The translations under genes were made by a program, and so were the position numbers. A model generated the notes under the pieces. It worked only from the letters and a program-made list of their open reading frames with translations. It searched no databases and had not been told where the DNA came from. From Serpens sp035497915 (GTDB lineage Bacteria > Pseudomonadota > Gammaproteobacteria > Pseudomonadales > Pseudomonadaceae), in the NCBI RefSeq assembly GCF_035497915.1, contig NZ_DATJCS010000004.1:1-64000 (forward strand): DNA of 64,000 nucleotides, written 5' to 3'. Below are positions 24,807 through 32,165 of this stretch, piece by piece (position 1 is the stretch's first letter; the number at the start of each line of letters is the position of its first letter).

Positions 24807-24841
24807 TTTTCAGTTTTCAGTTTTCAGTTTTCAGTTTTCAG
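24807..24841 (-). repeat. Five tandem TTTTCAG heptamers before hicB
   Basis: TTTTCAG is repeated five times without a mismatch (24807-24841), ending 40 bp upstream of the hicB start. The unit length of 7 is not a multiple of 3, but the array is non-coding. Changes in copy number would move upstream elements by 7 bp relative to hicB. Confidence 0.9.
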
Positions 24842-24931
24842 TTTATCTATTTAGAAATTATGATCTTCTTTTAGTTTCGGCGATTTCACATAACAGTGAT
24901 TAGATGGAATTAGAGCCCGCTTTGAGTCCCG

Positions 24932-24961
24932 AAGGACCTAGCCTTACAGGCCTAGGTCCTT
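24932..24961 (-). terminator. Hairpin at the hicA 3' end
   Basis: AAGGACCTAG and CTAGGTCCTT form a perfect 10-bp stem that includes the last codons and stop of hicA. It lacks a clear T tract, so it may be a weak terminator or an mRNA-stabilising hairpin separating hicA from hicB. Confidence 0.6.
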
Positions 24962-25120
24962 CAGTATTTTGCGGCGGAGCCCTTCGCCGATTTCCTTGGA
25001 GCCATGGAAGGGAAAAACTGTCTGCTTACCGTTCAGGCTTGCTAACAGGTGGCTTCCCTTCCCCGGCTGGAATTCGACACCCTGCTGGGCTAACCACCGC
25101 TTCAGCTCGCTGTACTTCAT
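24944..25120 (-). CDS. hicA: HicA-family mRNA interferase toxin
   Basis: A toxin of 58 residues with a double-stranded-RNA-binding fold that cleaves mRNA when free of HicB. The catalytic-type His lies in PGKGSHLL near residue 24, as in other HicA proteins, and the N terminus MKYSELKRWLAQQGV is typical. The start is ATG 25120, preceded by AAGGAG. A longer reading frame from 25207 would run through the operator repeats and is rejected. It is expressed from the promoter at 25153-25181. Confidence 0.92.
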   Translation of the reverse strand: MKYSELKRWLAQQGVEFQPGKGSHLLASLNGKQTVFPFHGSKEIGEGLRRKILKDLGL

Positions 25121-25152
25121 GTACGGCTCCTTCAGCTTAGGTGGCGAGAGAG

Positions 25153-25194
25153 ATAATGCAACATTTCTGTTGTTAATGCAACATTTCTGTTGTT
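25153..25194 (-). promoter_or_regulatory. hicA promoter with two tandem operators
   Basis: Two exact 20-bp repeats (25155-25174, 25175-25194) each contain the dyad CAACA-N4-TGTTG (25159-25172 and 25179-25192). On the minus strand TTGCAT (25181-25176) and CATTAT (25158-25153) are spaced by 17 bp, so one dyad lies inside the spacer and the other covers the -35. This is a convincing HicB-controlled promoter. Confidence 0.8.
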
Positions 25195-25208
25195 CGCCAT
25201 GAATCACC

Positions 25209-26471
25209 TCAGATGCTCCGAGGCAGGTCCTCCCACCGACTCACATACCCCGGCGACTTAAGCGATTGCCTCATCGCCCACCCAGCCGCCTGCGGCACGC
25301 GAGCGAGCCGGAGCGTGCCGCGCCCCATCTGAGTGTTCACCCTATCCAGAACACTCATCAGCTCCTGGCTGCGCGGGCGCGGTGACGCTGCGAACAGATC
25401 GCCCTGGACCTGGCTGGGGCTGACCAGGTTCATCAGCACCACACCGGCTTTTAGGAAGCGGTAACCCGGCAGGTAGATGCTCTCCAAACCAGCCAGGGCG
25501 GCTGCCACCAGATCCCGCGTGTCATTGCTCGGGAACGGCAGCGGCACGCTGGCGGTGCGGGCGTACTGTTTCTCGTTGGGGTTGAACACCCCGGTGCGGA
25601 TATACACCTGCAGCAACTGGCAAAGATCGCCCTGGGCGCGCAGTTTCTCCCCTGCCCGGCTCGCGTAGGTGGCCACCGCCTCACGCAGTGGCTCCAGATC
25701 GGTCACCCGCTCCGAGAACGAGCGACTACAGGTGATCATTTGCTTAGGTTCCGGCCCATCCTCCAGCGCATAGCAGGCCTCGCCGCGTAGCTCCCGGATG
25801 GTTTTCTCCATCACCACGCTGAAGCGTTTGCGCATCGTTGCCGGGTCCTGCTGCGCCAGATCCCAGGCCGTGGTCAGCCCTATATCACCCAGGTGCTTCT
25901 GCAGCTTGCGGCCTACGCCCCAGACCTCGCCCAGCGGCGCGTCCTTGAGCAACGCTCGCTGCTGGTCCGTGCGGGTCGCTACCACCACCCCGCTCTGGCT
26001 GCGCCGCTTCGCCGCCCAGTTCGCCAGCTTGGCCAGCGTTTTGGTGGAGGAGATCCCCACGCCGACCGGGATGCCCGTCAGCCGATAGGCCTCGGCCTTG
26101 ATCATCCGGCCATAGGCCGACAGCGGCTGGTGAAAGCCGGTCAGGTCCAGGAAGCTCTCATCGATGGAGTACACCTCCATCCGTGGCGCCATCTCGCGCA
26201 ACACGCTGACCACCCGGGACGAGACGTTGCCGTACAGGGCGTAATTGGAGCTGAACACCTGAACGCCATGCGCCTCGATCAGATCCCGCAGCTTGAAATA
26301 CGGCTCGCCCATGGCGATGCCCAGCGCCTTGGCCTCGTTGCTGCGGCTGATGACGCAGCCATCGTTGTTACTCAGCACCACCACCGGCGCGCCGCGCAGA
26401 TCCGGGCGGAACAGCCGTTCGCACGACACATAGAAGTTGTTGCAGTCCACCAGGGCAAACACTGGACGCAT
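25209..26471 (-). CDS. umuC: DNA polymerase V catalytic subunit UmuC
   Basis: A Y-family translesion polymerase of 420 residues that, with UmuD'2, copies past DNA lesions. The metal-binding residues are in FALVDCNNFYVSCERLF (Asp8 region) and YSIDESFLDLTG (about 100). It follows umuD by one base on the minus strand, so the two form one SOS-controlled operon. Prophage-borne umuDC gives the host an extra mutagenic repair set. Confidence 0.96.
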   Translation of the reverse strand: MRPVFALVDCNNFYVSCERLFRPDLRGAPVVVLSNNDGCVISRSNEAKALGIAMGEPYFKLRDLIEAHGVQVFSSNYALYGNVSSRVVSVLREMAPRMEVYSIDESFLDLTGFHQPLSAYGRMIKAEAYRLTGIPVGVGISSTKTLAKLANWAAKRRSQSGVVVATRTDQQRALLKDAPLGEVWGVGRKLQKHLGDIGLTTAWDLAQQDPATMRKRFSVVMEKTIRELRGEACYALEDGPEPKQMITCSRSFSERVTDLEPLREAVATYASRAGEKLRAQGDLCQLLQVYIRTGVFNPNEKQYARTASVPLPFPSNDTRDLVAAALAGLESIYLPGYRFLKAGVVLMNLVSPSQVQGDLFAASPRPRSQELMSVLDRVNTQMGRGTLRLARVPQAAGWAMRQSLKSPGYVSRWEDLPRSI

Positions 26472-26472
26472 T

Positions 26473-26904
26473 TCAGAACACCGGCAGCTTGTGGATGCAG
26501 TGGCTGACCACGCCAAACACCTCCAGATCCTCCCCCTCCCCCAGGCGAATGTCCGGGTAGCTGGGATTGGCCGCACGCAGCACCGGCAGGCCTCCCTCAA
26601 GATCCAACCGCTTGCAGGTGAAACTGCCGCTCACGATGGCCACCACCACCATGCCGGGCTGTGGCGTCAGCGAGCGATCCACCACCAGGACATCGCCGTC
26701 GAAGATGCCCAGGCCGGTCATGCTGTCGCCGGAAACACGCAGGAAGAAGGTGGACGCAGGGTGGCGGATACACAGCTCATCCAGGGACAAGCTGGCTTCG
26801 ATGTGGTCTTCCGCTGGGGATGGAAAGCCCGCCGCCACGGTGCTGGTGAAGAATGGCAGCAAGGTGCCGGAAGGCTTGGGAACGCCGAGGAGGTCGAGTG
26901 ACAT
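26473..26904 (-). CDS. umuD: UmuD, LexA-like self-cleaving subunit
   Basis: The accessory subunit of polymerase V, activated by RecA-stimulated self-cleavage. The 143-residue protein has the cleavage dipeptide Ala-Gly in VAAGFPSPAED (about 24-25). The catalytic Ser is in SGDSM (about 60) and the Lys in FTCKRL (about 97). The start is ATG 26904; an earlier in-frame codon would run through the LexA box. The LexA box lies 18 bp upstream. Confidence 0.95.
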   Translation of the reverse strand: MSLDLLGVPKPSGTLLPFFTSTVAAGFPSPAEDHIEASLSLDELCIRHPASTFFLRVSGDSMTGLGIFDGDVLVVDRSLTPQPGMVVVAIVSGSFTCKRLDLEGGLPVLRAANPSYPDIRLGEGEDLEVFGVVSHCIHKLPVF

Positions 26905-26921
26905 TGCCGATACTCGTACTA

Positions 26922-26937
26922 CTGTATAGATGGACAG
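26922..26937. promoter_or_regulatory. LexA box shared by umuDC and the SRAP-like gene
   Basis: CTG-N10-CAG, reading CTGTATAGATGGACAG, lies between the divergent umuD (start 26904) and SRAP-like (start 26985) genes. It matches the gamma-proteobacterial SOS box closely and can repress both directions. Confidence 0.85.
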
Positions 26938-26984
26938 TATTCTGGCAGACACCTGACGGCAATGAAATCAGGACAGGAGGCAGC

Positions 26985-27404
26985 ATGTGCGGAGGCGTCG
27001 AAATTGCGGGCCGATACACCAACACCGGCCAGCCCGTGCGGGTGTACTTCCCGAATCCGAAAGCCGCGCTGCCGGTGCTTCTGGCGGATGGAAGCGTCGA
27101 GAGGGTCGCCTGGGGCCGGCGCGGGGAGCAGCCAGGCAAGCTGCCGGCGACAGGATGGGCACGTGTAGATTCGATCACGTCGGGGAAATGGGCACGCTAC
27201 CAGCCGCGAGAGGTTCGGGTACCGGCGAAGCGGTTCATGGAGAAGGATCCGGCCAAGCAGTCGCACTGGTTTGATCTACTGCCTGGCCAAACGATCGAGG
27301 GGCTGTTGCTCGAAGCGCAAGAAGAACGGCGGGTCTATGTGGTTACGTCAGATCCACCGGAAGGGCTGAAATGGGTGCATGATCGGTGGCCCAGCATTCA
27401 ATAG
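26985..27404 (+). CDS. Short SRAP-like (SOS response-associated) protein
   Basis: The 139-residue product begins MCGG, so removal of Met1 would expose Cys2, the residue SRAP proteins (YedK/HMCES) use to crosslink abasic sites. The core GWARVDSITSGKWARYQPR, then VPAKRFMEKD, then ERRVYVVTSDPPEG, resembles a shortened SRAP domain. Full SRAP proteins are around 220 residues and carry Asn, Glu and His catalytic positions that I cannot all place here. GGAGG precedes the ATG. The gene is divergent from umuDC with a common LexA box, which supports a DNA-damage role. A degraded second copy follows at 27790. Confidence 0.62.
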   Translation: MCGGVEIAGRYTNTGQPVRVYFPNPKAALPVLLADGSVERVAWGRRGEQPGKLPATGWARVDSITSGKWARYQPREVRVPAKRFMEKDPAKQSHWFDLLPGQTIEGLLLEAQEERRVYVVTSDPPEGLKWVHDRWPSIQ

Positions 27405-27789
27405 CCCAAAAAACTTCCGGACACGCTGGTAACATTTTCCGCAATTTTAAGTGCCGTTAGCACTCGCAAGGCATGCTGCCGAGTTTCGAGGGCTAGCAAA
27501 ATCAGAACCTGCGGCGCCATCTGATAACATTTTTTTCCATTCGAGCGAATACGCATCTCCCGAAACCGGATTATGAAAATCCAGAGGCCGAGCAGATCTG
27601 TCATCAGCTGGAAAAGGGATTGAGCTTCTATCAAGCGAAGTACCTCCTTGAGACTATGAGGATAGACAGGAGCGAGGTGCCTCTGTCCACAGTATGTGGC
27701 TTTAAACAGGCCGGCTGGCCCTCGCCTCAATACGGTGGGTTTTTGAATCCTTAGGGCAAAAAAACCCAGACGAAGCGGGCGCCGATACC
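27405..27789. other. Intergenic stretch with possible gene remnant
   Basis: No gene I can support. On the plus strand an open frame from about 27498 to a stop near 27752 has plausible codons (for example EQICHQLEKGLSFYQAKYLL) but no ATG or ribosome binding site. A minus-strand frame over the same DNA starts without a ribosome binding site. TGGGTTTTT (27735) and AAAAAAACCCA (27761) form an inverted repeat near the right end. Confidence 0.4.
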
Positions 27790-28116
27790 TCTAGCTTGAA
27801 TGGATACACTTACCGCCCAAGTTTGCGTGCTGCTGGCTGGCGGCAGCTTCGAGTGGTTTGCTTGGGCCGGCCTAGAGGGCAGCCGGGCCAGCTGCCGGCT
27901 CGGCACGGATGGACTCGGTCACTGTGGAGAAATGGGCACGCTAACAGCAGCGAGAGGTTTGGGTACCCGCGGAGCGTTTTATGGAGAAGGACCCGGCCAG
28001 GCAGTCGCACTGGTGATCTGCTGCCGTGCCAGGCGATGGAGGGGTTGTTGCTGGAAACGGAAGAGGATCGGCGGATCCATGTGGTCACGTCAGATCCACC
28101 GGAGGTGCTGGAATAG
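27790..28116 (+). pseudogene. Decayed second copy of the SRAP-like gene
   Basis: DNA here parallels 27070-27375 of the SRAP-like gene throughout. Both have the GAAATGGGCACGCTA segment, the AGCGAGAGGTTTGGGTACC-like segment, GGAGAAGGACCCGGCCA and the ending GTCACGTCAGATCCACCGGA. Small indels break the frame several times and the MCGG start is lost. It is a tandem duplicate that has decayed while the upstream copy stayed intact. Confidence 0.82.
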
Positions 28117-28196
28117 GTACCTGATCGATGTGCGAAACTTGAGAACGATGCACGCAAAAATGGGGCTAGGCAGGGATGCACGAATAAATTTCTGAA

Positions 28197-29012
28197 TTAT
28201 AAGCGAGCGAGCCCAACTCTAAGATTCACCAAGTGAGCGCGAAAATTTCTTTTATCCACAAAGGGGGAAGGCGGGAAATATTGCAGCCCCTCTTTAATAA
28301 CTGGTGAATACAGCTTCAAACGGGATCCTCCAAAGACCTTTTCACCCAAATAATTAAGGGAGTGCAAGGCAACCCTATAACGAGCTATCGACATATCCAA
28401 ATCACTCAAAAGCTCCTCGGTATGATAATAAAGCCTAACCAAAGCATCTAGATCGCCGTACTTCAAAACATCACTCTCACTACTTTTATCGAAAACGAAA
28501 TTTTCAAGACTAGCCAACAAATCCTGCCTAGCACGAGCTCTTTCTTCAAACTTCAACATTAGGGATATATAAACTTCTTCCGCGCTTAAAAAATGCATGG
28601 CCACTGCGCCATTTTTATATTTACCATCCAGCCTGACCAAATCACCCAAGGCCGCTCTAGGCTCTCTCTTAACATCGAGCGGCTGAATTATATGCAACAG
28701 CCTATACTTAAGATTGGCGCTTTCTTGCATAAAATCCTTAAACCCCTCCAAAGCTGTCAACTTATAGTGAGTAGAAAGCACTATTTCGTTATATGAATTT
28801 GCATTTTCCTGCAACTCTTTCCGGAGGCCAACCAAATACTGGAGATAGAAAACGACAAATCCACCAATAAAGGTACCGAGCGCAGCAGATAGAAGCTCGT
28901 GGGCACCCACCTCAAAAATATCTTTAGCATCGAAAAACGAAATAAACGCCAAGGCAAATACAGATGTCATGAAGAAACCAAGCAATGCACCGATAAAAAC
29001 AAAGAAATTCAT
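28197..29012 (-). CDS. Membrane protein of unknown function, AT-rich cargo
   Basis: A 271-residue protein I do not recognise. Two hydrophobic segments are seen, about 2-27 and 42-62 (LLSAALGTFIGGFVVFYLQYLVGL), followed by a long helical, charged cytoplasmic part. Base composition is clearly AT-richer than the phage core, and codon use differs from its neighbours, a mark of separate acquisition. The start is ATG 29012 with AAGGG five bases upstream, not the GTG six bases earlier. Its position between repressor-side genes and the late block is a common place for lysogenic conversion or exclusion genes; function is not shown. Confidence 0.8.
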   Translation of the reverse strand: MNFFVFIGALLGFFMTSVFALAFISFFDAKDIFEVGAHELLSAALGTFIGGFVVFYLQYLVGLRKELQENANSYNEIVLSTHYKLTALEGFKDFMQESANLKYRLLHIIQPLDVKREPRAALGDLVRLDGKYKNGAVAMHFLSAEEVYISLMLKFEERARARQDLLASLENFVFDKSSESDVLKYGDLDALVRLYYHTEELLSDLDMSIARYRVALHSLNYLGEKVFGGSRLKLYSPVIKEGLQYFPPSPFVDKRNFRAHLVNLRVGLARL

Positions 29013-29080
29013 ACACACCCTTGTTGAAGAGAGACCCCGGCACTTACCGCCAGGGAGTAATACTTATCTTTTCAATAACT

Positions 29081-29245
29081 TTATTGCATCAATAAGTCGA
29101 TGGGAATCGGCGTCTTGCCCTCCTCCATGCGCTTCTGTTGCAAGTGCGTGCGGCCCGCCTTGAGGGGCAGTTCGTGCAACTGCAGTCCGAGGCGTTCGCG
29201 CTCTTCGCGCAGGCGGGCGCCGAAGATGTAGTCGTCGTCGATGGG
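29081..29245 (-). pseudogene. Remnant of a Cro/CI-type helix-turn-helix regulator
   Basis: The minus-strand frame encodes DDDYIFGARLREERERLGLQ, then KAGRTHLQQKRMEEGKTPIP and a stop. The opening is typical of phage Xre-family regulators, but the protein stops near residue 54. An in-frame TAA lies where the start should be, just after AAGGAG. It looks like a start-lost, truncated gene. Confidence 0.55.
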
Positions 29246-29273
29246 GTTTTATGCAATCTCCTTGCAGGCCCGA

Positions 29274-29744
29274 TCAGCAGGGCAGTTCGCCTGTTTCCAG
29301 GATCCACACCAGCTCGTCTTCCGAGACGATGAATGCTCCCGCCTCGCGGGCGGCTTCGACCTTGCTAGGCCCGGCGTTGGCACCAACACACAGGAAGGAA
29401 AGGAACGGGCTTTTGGACCGCATAACTCGCAGCCCATTGGCCTCCGCCCATATCTCTAGGCGTTGACGATCAGCGGCTTTGAATCCGGTAAAGAGAATTT
29501 TGGGACGATCGTCCGCTTGCGCTTTGGGGGCCGGGACGGGCGCGGGTGGCGCCTGATCGAACAGAAGCTGGTCGGCGCCTTCCAGGTACTCGTTCACCCG
29601 ATCTTTACGGAAGGTGCGCGGTAGCGTGTCGGTTTCGTTGCGCCCCTGAATGTAAACAGTGTTTTCATTCCATCGAGTCAGCGTCCGCTCTCTCGTTTCA
29701 CCAGACGCACTGGTATAGATAAACCGAAGTATCCCTTCTGCCAT
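29274..29744 (-). CDS. BRCT-domain protein
   Basis: A 156-residue protein in two parts. Residues 1-55 form a small beta-rich N-terminal part (RFIYTSASGETRERTLTRW), and a proline/alanine linker follows (about 62-78). Residues about 80-156 are a BRCT domain, with KILFTGF, GANAGPSKVEAAREAGAFIVSEDEL and W. BRCT domains bind DNA ends or partner proteins and are typical of ligase and repair factors; a free-standing one on a prophage suggests a DNA-transaction role. It is close behind the next gene upstream (8 bp). Confidence 0.78.
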   Translation of the reverse strand: MAEGILRFIYTSASGETRERTLTRWNENTVYIQGRNETDTLPRTFRKDRVNEYLEGADQLLFDQAPPAPVPAPKAQADDRPKILFTGFKAADRQRLEIWAEANGLRVMRSKSPFLSFLCVGANAGPSKVEAAREAGAFIVSEDELVWILETGELPC

Positions 29745-29752
29745 TCCAGACC

Positions 29753-30232
29753 TCAGCCCAGCAGCCCGAAGCGGGCCTTGAGAAATCCGCCCGCCAACAG
29801 CTCGCCCTGCTCTTCTTCAGTTAGAAGCAAATTGGCATCGGCGTAATCGGGCAGCGCAAGAAAGCGCCCTTCCAGGAGAAACGGGATCGGCCCAGACAGC
29901 CCGGCAAGGGGGCCAACCGTCAGCGGGCTGCGCGGCGGTGTGCCGTTCAGGTAGATCGCGAGCTGGTAATAGCTGGCGCCGTCGGTAGGAAGCTCGACGG
30001 CCTTGATGCGCAGCTCCCGCCAGTGGTCGTTCGGCGCAGCTTTGGCGATGGTCTTGAGGAGGGAGACGGTGAGCTTCTTGGAGCGCTTTGCGACAGGCTG
30101 TTCGTGAAGCACGTTGAACAGCCAGTACAACCCCTGGGTCGTGAAGGTGTAGTGGGAGCCGTAGATGTCGGTTTCTACGTTGATGCCGCGTAGGCCCAGT
30201 CCATGTACTTCATTGGACGATAGTGAGGGCAT
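29753..30232 (-). CDS. Phage protein of unknown function
   Basis: A 159-residue protein, unrecognised. The sequence is soluble with mixed alpha/beta character, a basic stretch near 49-56 (AKRSKKL) and no membrane segment. It is probably cotranscribed with the BRCT gene and lies directly downstream of the repressor, so it may be expressed in the lysogen. Confidence 0.7.
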   Translation of the reverse strand: MPSLSSNEVHGLGLRGINVETDIYGSHYTFTTQGLYWLFNVLHEQPVAKRSKKLTVSLLKTIAKAAPNDHWRELRIKAVELPTDGASYYQLAIYLNGTPPRSPLTVGPLAGLSGPIPFLLEGRFLALPDYADANLLLTEEEQGELLAGGFLKARFGLLG

Positions 30233-30250
30233 GTCTCACGTTCCTTGTGT

Positions 30251-30265
30251 GTTCCTGATGGGAAC
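30251..30265 (-). promoter_or_regulatory. GTTCC-N5-GGAAC dyad between repressor and downstream gene
   Basis: GTTCCTGATGGGAAC lies in the 36-bp interval after the repressor stop. It resembles the repressor operators but has a 13-bp rather than 14-bp core, so the assignment is weak. Confidence 0.3.
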
Positions 30266-30268
30266 AGA

Positions 30269-30682
30269 TCATGCCAGCCTTTTGATATCAGCGACAACGG
30301 CCTCAAGCTCCTGGAGGCGCTGCTCAAGGGCTTTCAGCCGTTTCTTTTCCTCAGCAGCGCTCTGTATCTCTCGCTGGGCGTCCTCATCCAGGGCGCGGTA
30401 CAGCTCCAGGATTGCCTGCTCACGGGGGTTCGCAGGCTCGGATGATGCGGCGGTGGCCTGCGCGCTTTGGCCGCGCAGCATCGGACCCTCGCCTGTCAGC
30501 AGCCAGTCAATCGAAATTCCCAATTGGGACCCAAGGGTGATCAGTGCATCAGGCCGTGGCTCTCGATGACCACCGGCCCAGTTCTGAAGGGAGCTGTAGG
30601 AGATTCCGCAGCGATCTGCGGCCTGTTTCAGGCTTAGCCCAAGCGCATCAACTGCTTCTCTAATTCGCTTTCCAATTCCCAT
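30269..30682 (-). CDS. Prophage repressor, Xre/HTH type (P2 C-like role)
   Basis: A 137-residue regulator. The helix-turn-helix is at about 10-65 (LSLKQAADRCGISYSSLQNWAGGHREPRP), and the C-terminal part (about 85-137) is a charged coiled coil for dimerisation. There is no LexA-type peptidase domain, so it should not be cleaved by RecA, as for P2 repressors. Its start codon lies inside a perfect TTCCCATATGGGAA palindrome, which points to autoregulation. It is divergent from the early genes. Confidence 0.88.
   Translation of the reverse strand: MGIGKRIREAVDALGLSLKQAADRCGISYSSLQNWAGGHREPRPDALITLGSQLGISIDWLLTGEGPMLRGQSAQATAASSEPANPREQAILELYRALDEDAQREIQSAAEEKKRLKALEQRLQELEAVVADIKRLA
30517..30530. 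promoter_or_regulatory. Internal operator inside the repressor gene
   Basis: TTCCCAATTGGGAC matches the 14-bp operator palindrome with one outer mismatch. It is located about 150 bp downstream of the repressor start, inside its coding sequence. Confidence 0.5.
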
Positions 30683-30689
30683 ATGGGAA
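30676..30689. promoter_or_regulatory. Operator O1 over the repressor start codon
   Basis: A perfect 14-bp palindrome, TTCCCATATGGGAA, whose centre contains the repressor ATG (minus strand). Confidence 0.8.
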
Positions 30690-30697
30690 AATTCCTC

Positions 30698-30726
30698 TTG
30701 ACGAATCCCATTTGGGAATCTAAGGT
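30698..30726 (+). promoter_or_regulatory. Early promoter with operator O2 in its spacer
   Basis: TTGACG (30698-30703) and TAAGGT (30721-30726) are spaced 17 bp. The second operator copy, ATCCCATTTGGGAA (30705-30718), fills the spacer, so repressor would block this promoter directly. A half site, ATTGGGAAC, follows at 30734-30742. Confidence 0.7.
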
Positions 30727-30770
30727 GCGTCGCATTGGGAACATATTAGCCAAGCGAGACCCTTGGAACC

Positions 30771-31007
30771 ATGAATAAGCGCCAGATCCAAGCCCGACTT
30801 ATTGAGCAAGGCCTCAGTTTTCGTCAGTTTGCGCTGACCAAAGGTTACGAGCCGCGCACGGTCACCCAGACGGTCGAACGCTGGGCCGGCTCTGAAACCC
30901 TGCCCAATGGGCGCATCGCCTTCTCTGTCATGCGCGACCTCTCGACTCAGATCGGCGTGGAGCTGATCCCCGGTCTGCTTGATCACCCCTTCGCCAAGGC
31001 CTGCTGA
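30771..31007 (+). CDS. Small DNA-binding early protein (Cro/BcepMu gp16-like)
   Basis: A 78-residue protein of the phage-associated BcepMu gp16 type: MNKRQIQARLIEQGLSFRQFALTKGYEPRTVTQTVERW. It is helical and basic, with a helix-turn-helix-like core. It is the first gene after the repressor-controlled promoter, the position of P2 cox or a Cro protein, so it may repress the repressor gene or direct excision. Confidence 0.72.
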   Translation: MNKRQIQARLIEQGLSFRQFALTKGYEPRTVTQTVERWAGSETLPNGRIAFSVMRDLSTQIGVELIPGLLDHPFAKAC

Positions 31008-31042
31008 ACCTAGCCCTTGGCCATTACCGGGAAAACGAGAAG

Positions 31043-31516
31043 ATGAAGCGCCCGATCCTTGAAACCCGCCGCCAGGTCATGAGCGCCGTGGTGTGTGCCT
31101 ACCCCGGCGGCCGCGAGTGCGCCGCCGCCCGCCTGGGCCTGCCGCTCAAGCGCCTGGACAACCAGGTGTACGAGAACGCCGGCGCCCAGCCGCTGAGCGA
31201 TGCCCAGCTGCTGCAGCTGGAACAGACCACCGGCACCACCCACCTGCCCGACTACATCTGCTCCCTGTACGGCGGCGTGTTCGTGCCCATGCCCGAGCGC
31301 GGCGAGCTGGACAACGTGGAGCTGTTCGAGCGCAGCCTGAAAACCCAGGCCAAGCGCGGCACGGTGGACCAGCTGATCGTTAAAGCTTTGGACGATGGCC
31401 TGATCGACGAGGCCGAGCTGGCCGCAATCCTTGCCGCCCACCGGGTACACATTGCGGCGCGGCATTCCGAAATCGGCGCCGTGATCACCCTGCACCGCAA
31501 ACAGAACGACCAATAA
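31043..31516 (+). CDS. CII-like phage regulator
   Basis: A 157-residue protein of the phage regulatory CII (CP76/YmfL-like) family. An N-terminal DNA-binding part (about 10-65, with GGRECAAARLGLPLKRLDNQVYENAG) is followed by a helical tail. It lies in the early operon directly before the Ogr-like gene. Family membership is fairly clear; its target promoter is not. Confidence 0.75.
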   Translation: MKRPILETRRQVMSAVVCAYPGGRECAAARLGLPLKRLDNQVYENAGAQPLSDAQLLQLEQTTGTTHLPDYICSLYGGVFVPMPERGELDNVELFERSLKTQAKRGTVDQLIVKALDDGLIDEAELAAILAAHRVHIAARHSEIGAVITLHRKQNDQ

Positions 31517-31575
31517 ATCCGGCGCCAAGGCGCCCCTGTTTTACCGGCCCGGCCGGAGCCGTTGGGGAGAGCAGT

Positions 31576-31866
31576 TTGAGTACCTACAAGCTCGTATGCC
31601 CGCATTGCCACGGGCGCATGCGGATCAGGACCAGCGATGGTCAACACATATTCCTGCGCATCGCCTACCTGCAGTGCACCAATGAGGCGTGCGGCTGGTC
31701 GGTGCGGGCCGAGTTCCAGATGACCCACGAGCTCAGCCCCTCCGGCATGGCCAACCCGACCGTGCGCCTGCCGGTGGCGCCCACCACCCTGCGCCGGCAA
31801 GCCATGAAGCGGGACGACAAACAGCAACTGGACCTGATCGACACACTGGAGGCCGCCCATGGATAA
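31576..31866 (+). CDS. ogr: Ogr/Delta-type zinc-finger late-gene activator
   Basis: A 96-residue activator with the family Cys pattern CPHC (8-11) and CTNEAC (about 34-39), forming one zinc site. Ogr/Delta proteins bind dyads near -55 of P2-type late promoters and recruit RNA polymerase through its alpha subunit. The start is TTG 31576 with GGGGAGAG upstream. In P2 ogr follows D; here it sits in the early operon, as in some Pseudomonas relatives. Its likely targets are the three GTTGTA-N11-TACAAC sites. Confidence 0.88.
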   Translation: MSTYKLVCPHCHGRMRIRTSDGQHIFLRIAYLQCTNEACGWSVRAEFQMTHELSPSGMANPTVRLPVAPTTLRRQAMKRDDKQQLDLIDTLEAAHG

Positions 31867-32074
31867 CCACAACGACTACCAGGAGCAGATGACCGAAGCG
31901 GCCCGCCAGTTCGTGGCCCGCCACCGCGACGAACACCTGGGCAACGACCAGCAGTTGTTCGAGCGCACCACGGACTACCTGGTGACCTCGCTGGACGTGC
32001 CGGCCTTCATGGCACCGCGCCTGGCGCATCTGGCCATGAGCCCAGCCCCGGACGAGCCCGTCGCCGAGCACTGA
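31859..32074 (+). CDS. Small early phage protein
   Basis: A 71-residue acidic, helical protein of unknown function, coupled to the Ogr-like gene by an 8-base overlap. It has no recognised motif. Confidence 0.7.
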   Translation: MDNHNDYQEQMTEAARQFVARHRDEHLGNDQQLFERTTDYLVTSLDVPAFMAPRLAHLAMSPAPDEPVAEH

Positions 32075-32165
32075 GACAGCGCCACCGCTTAACCCGAACC
32101 CCTTGAGCCCATGCCCGCCTTTCCGTGGGCAGGGGATTGCTACGCCCGAAATTCAGGTGCAACCC

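Noticed and set aside
24807..24841. CRISPR-like array
   Set aside because: The units are 7 bp, directly joined, with no spacers and no cas genes nearby; it is a simple tandem repeat.
27398..27730. A 110-codon minus-strand frame
   Set aside because: It has no ribosome binding site and no recognised features, and a competing plus-strand remnant is equally plausible, so it is left unassigned.
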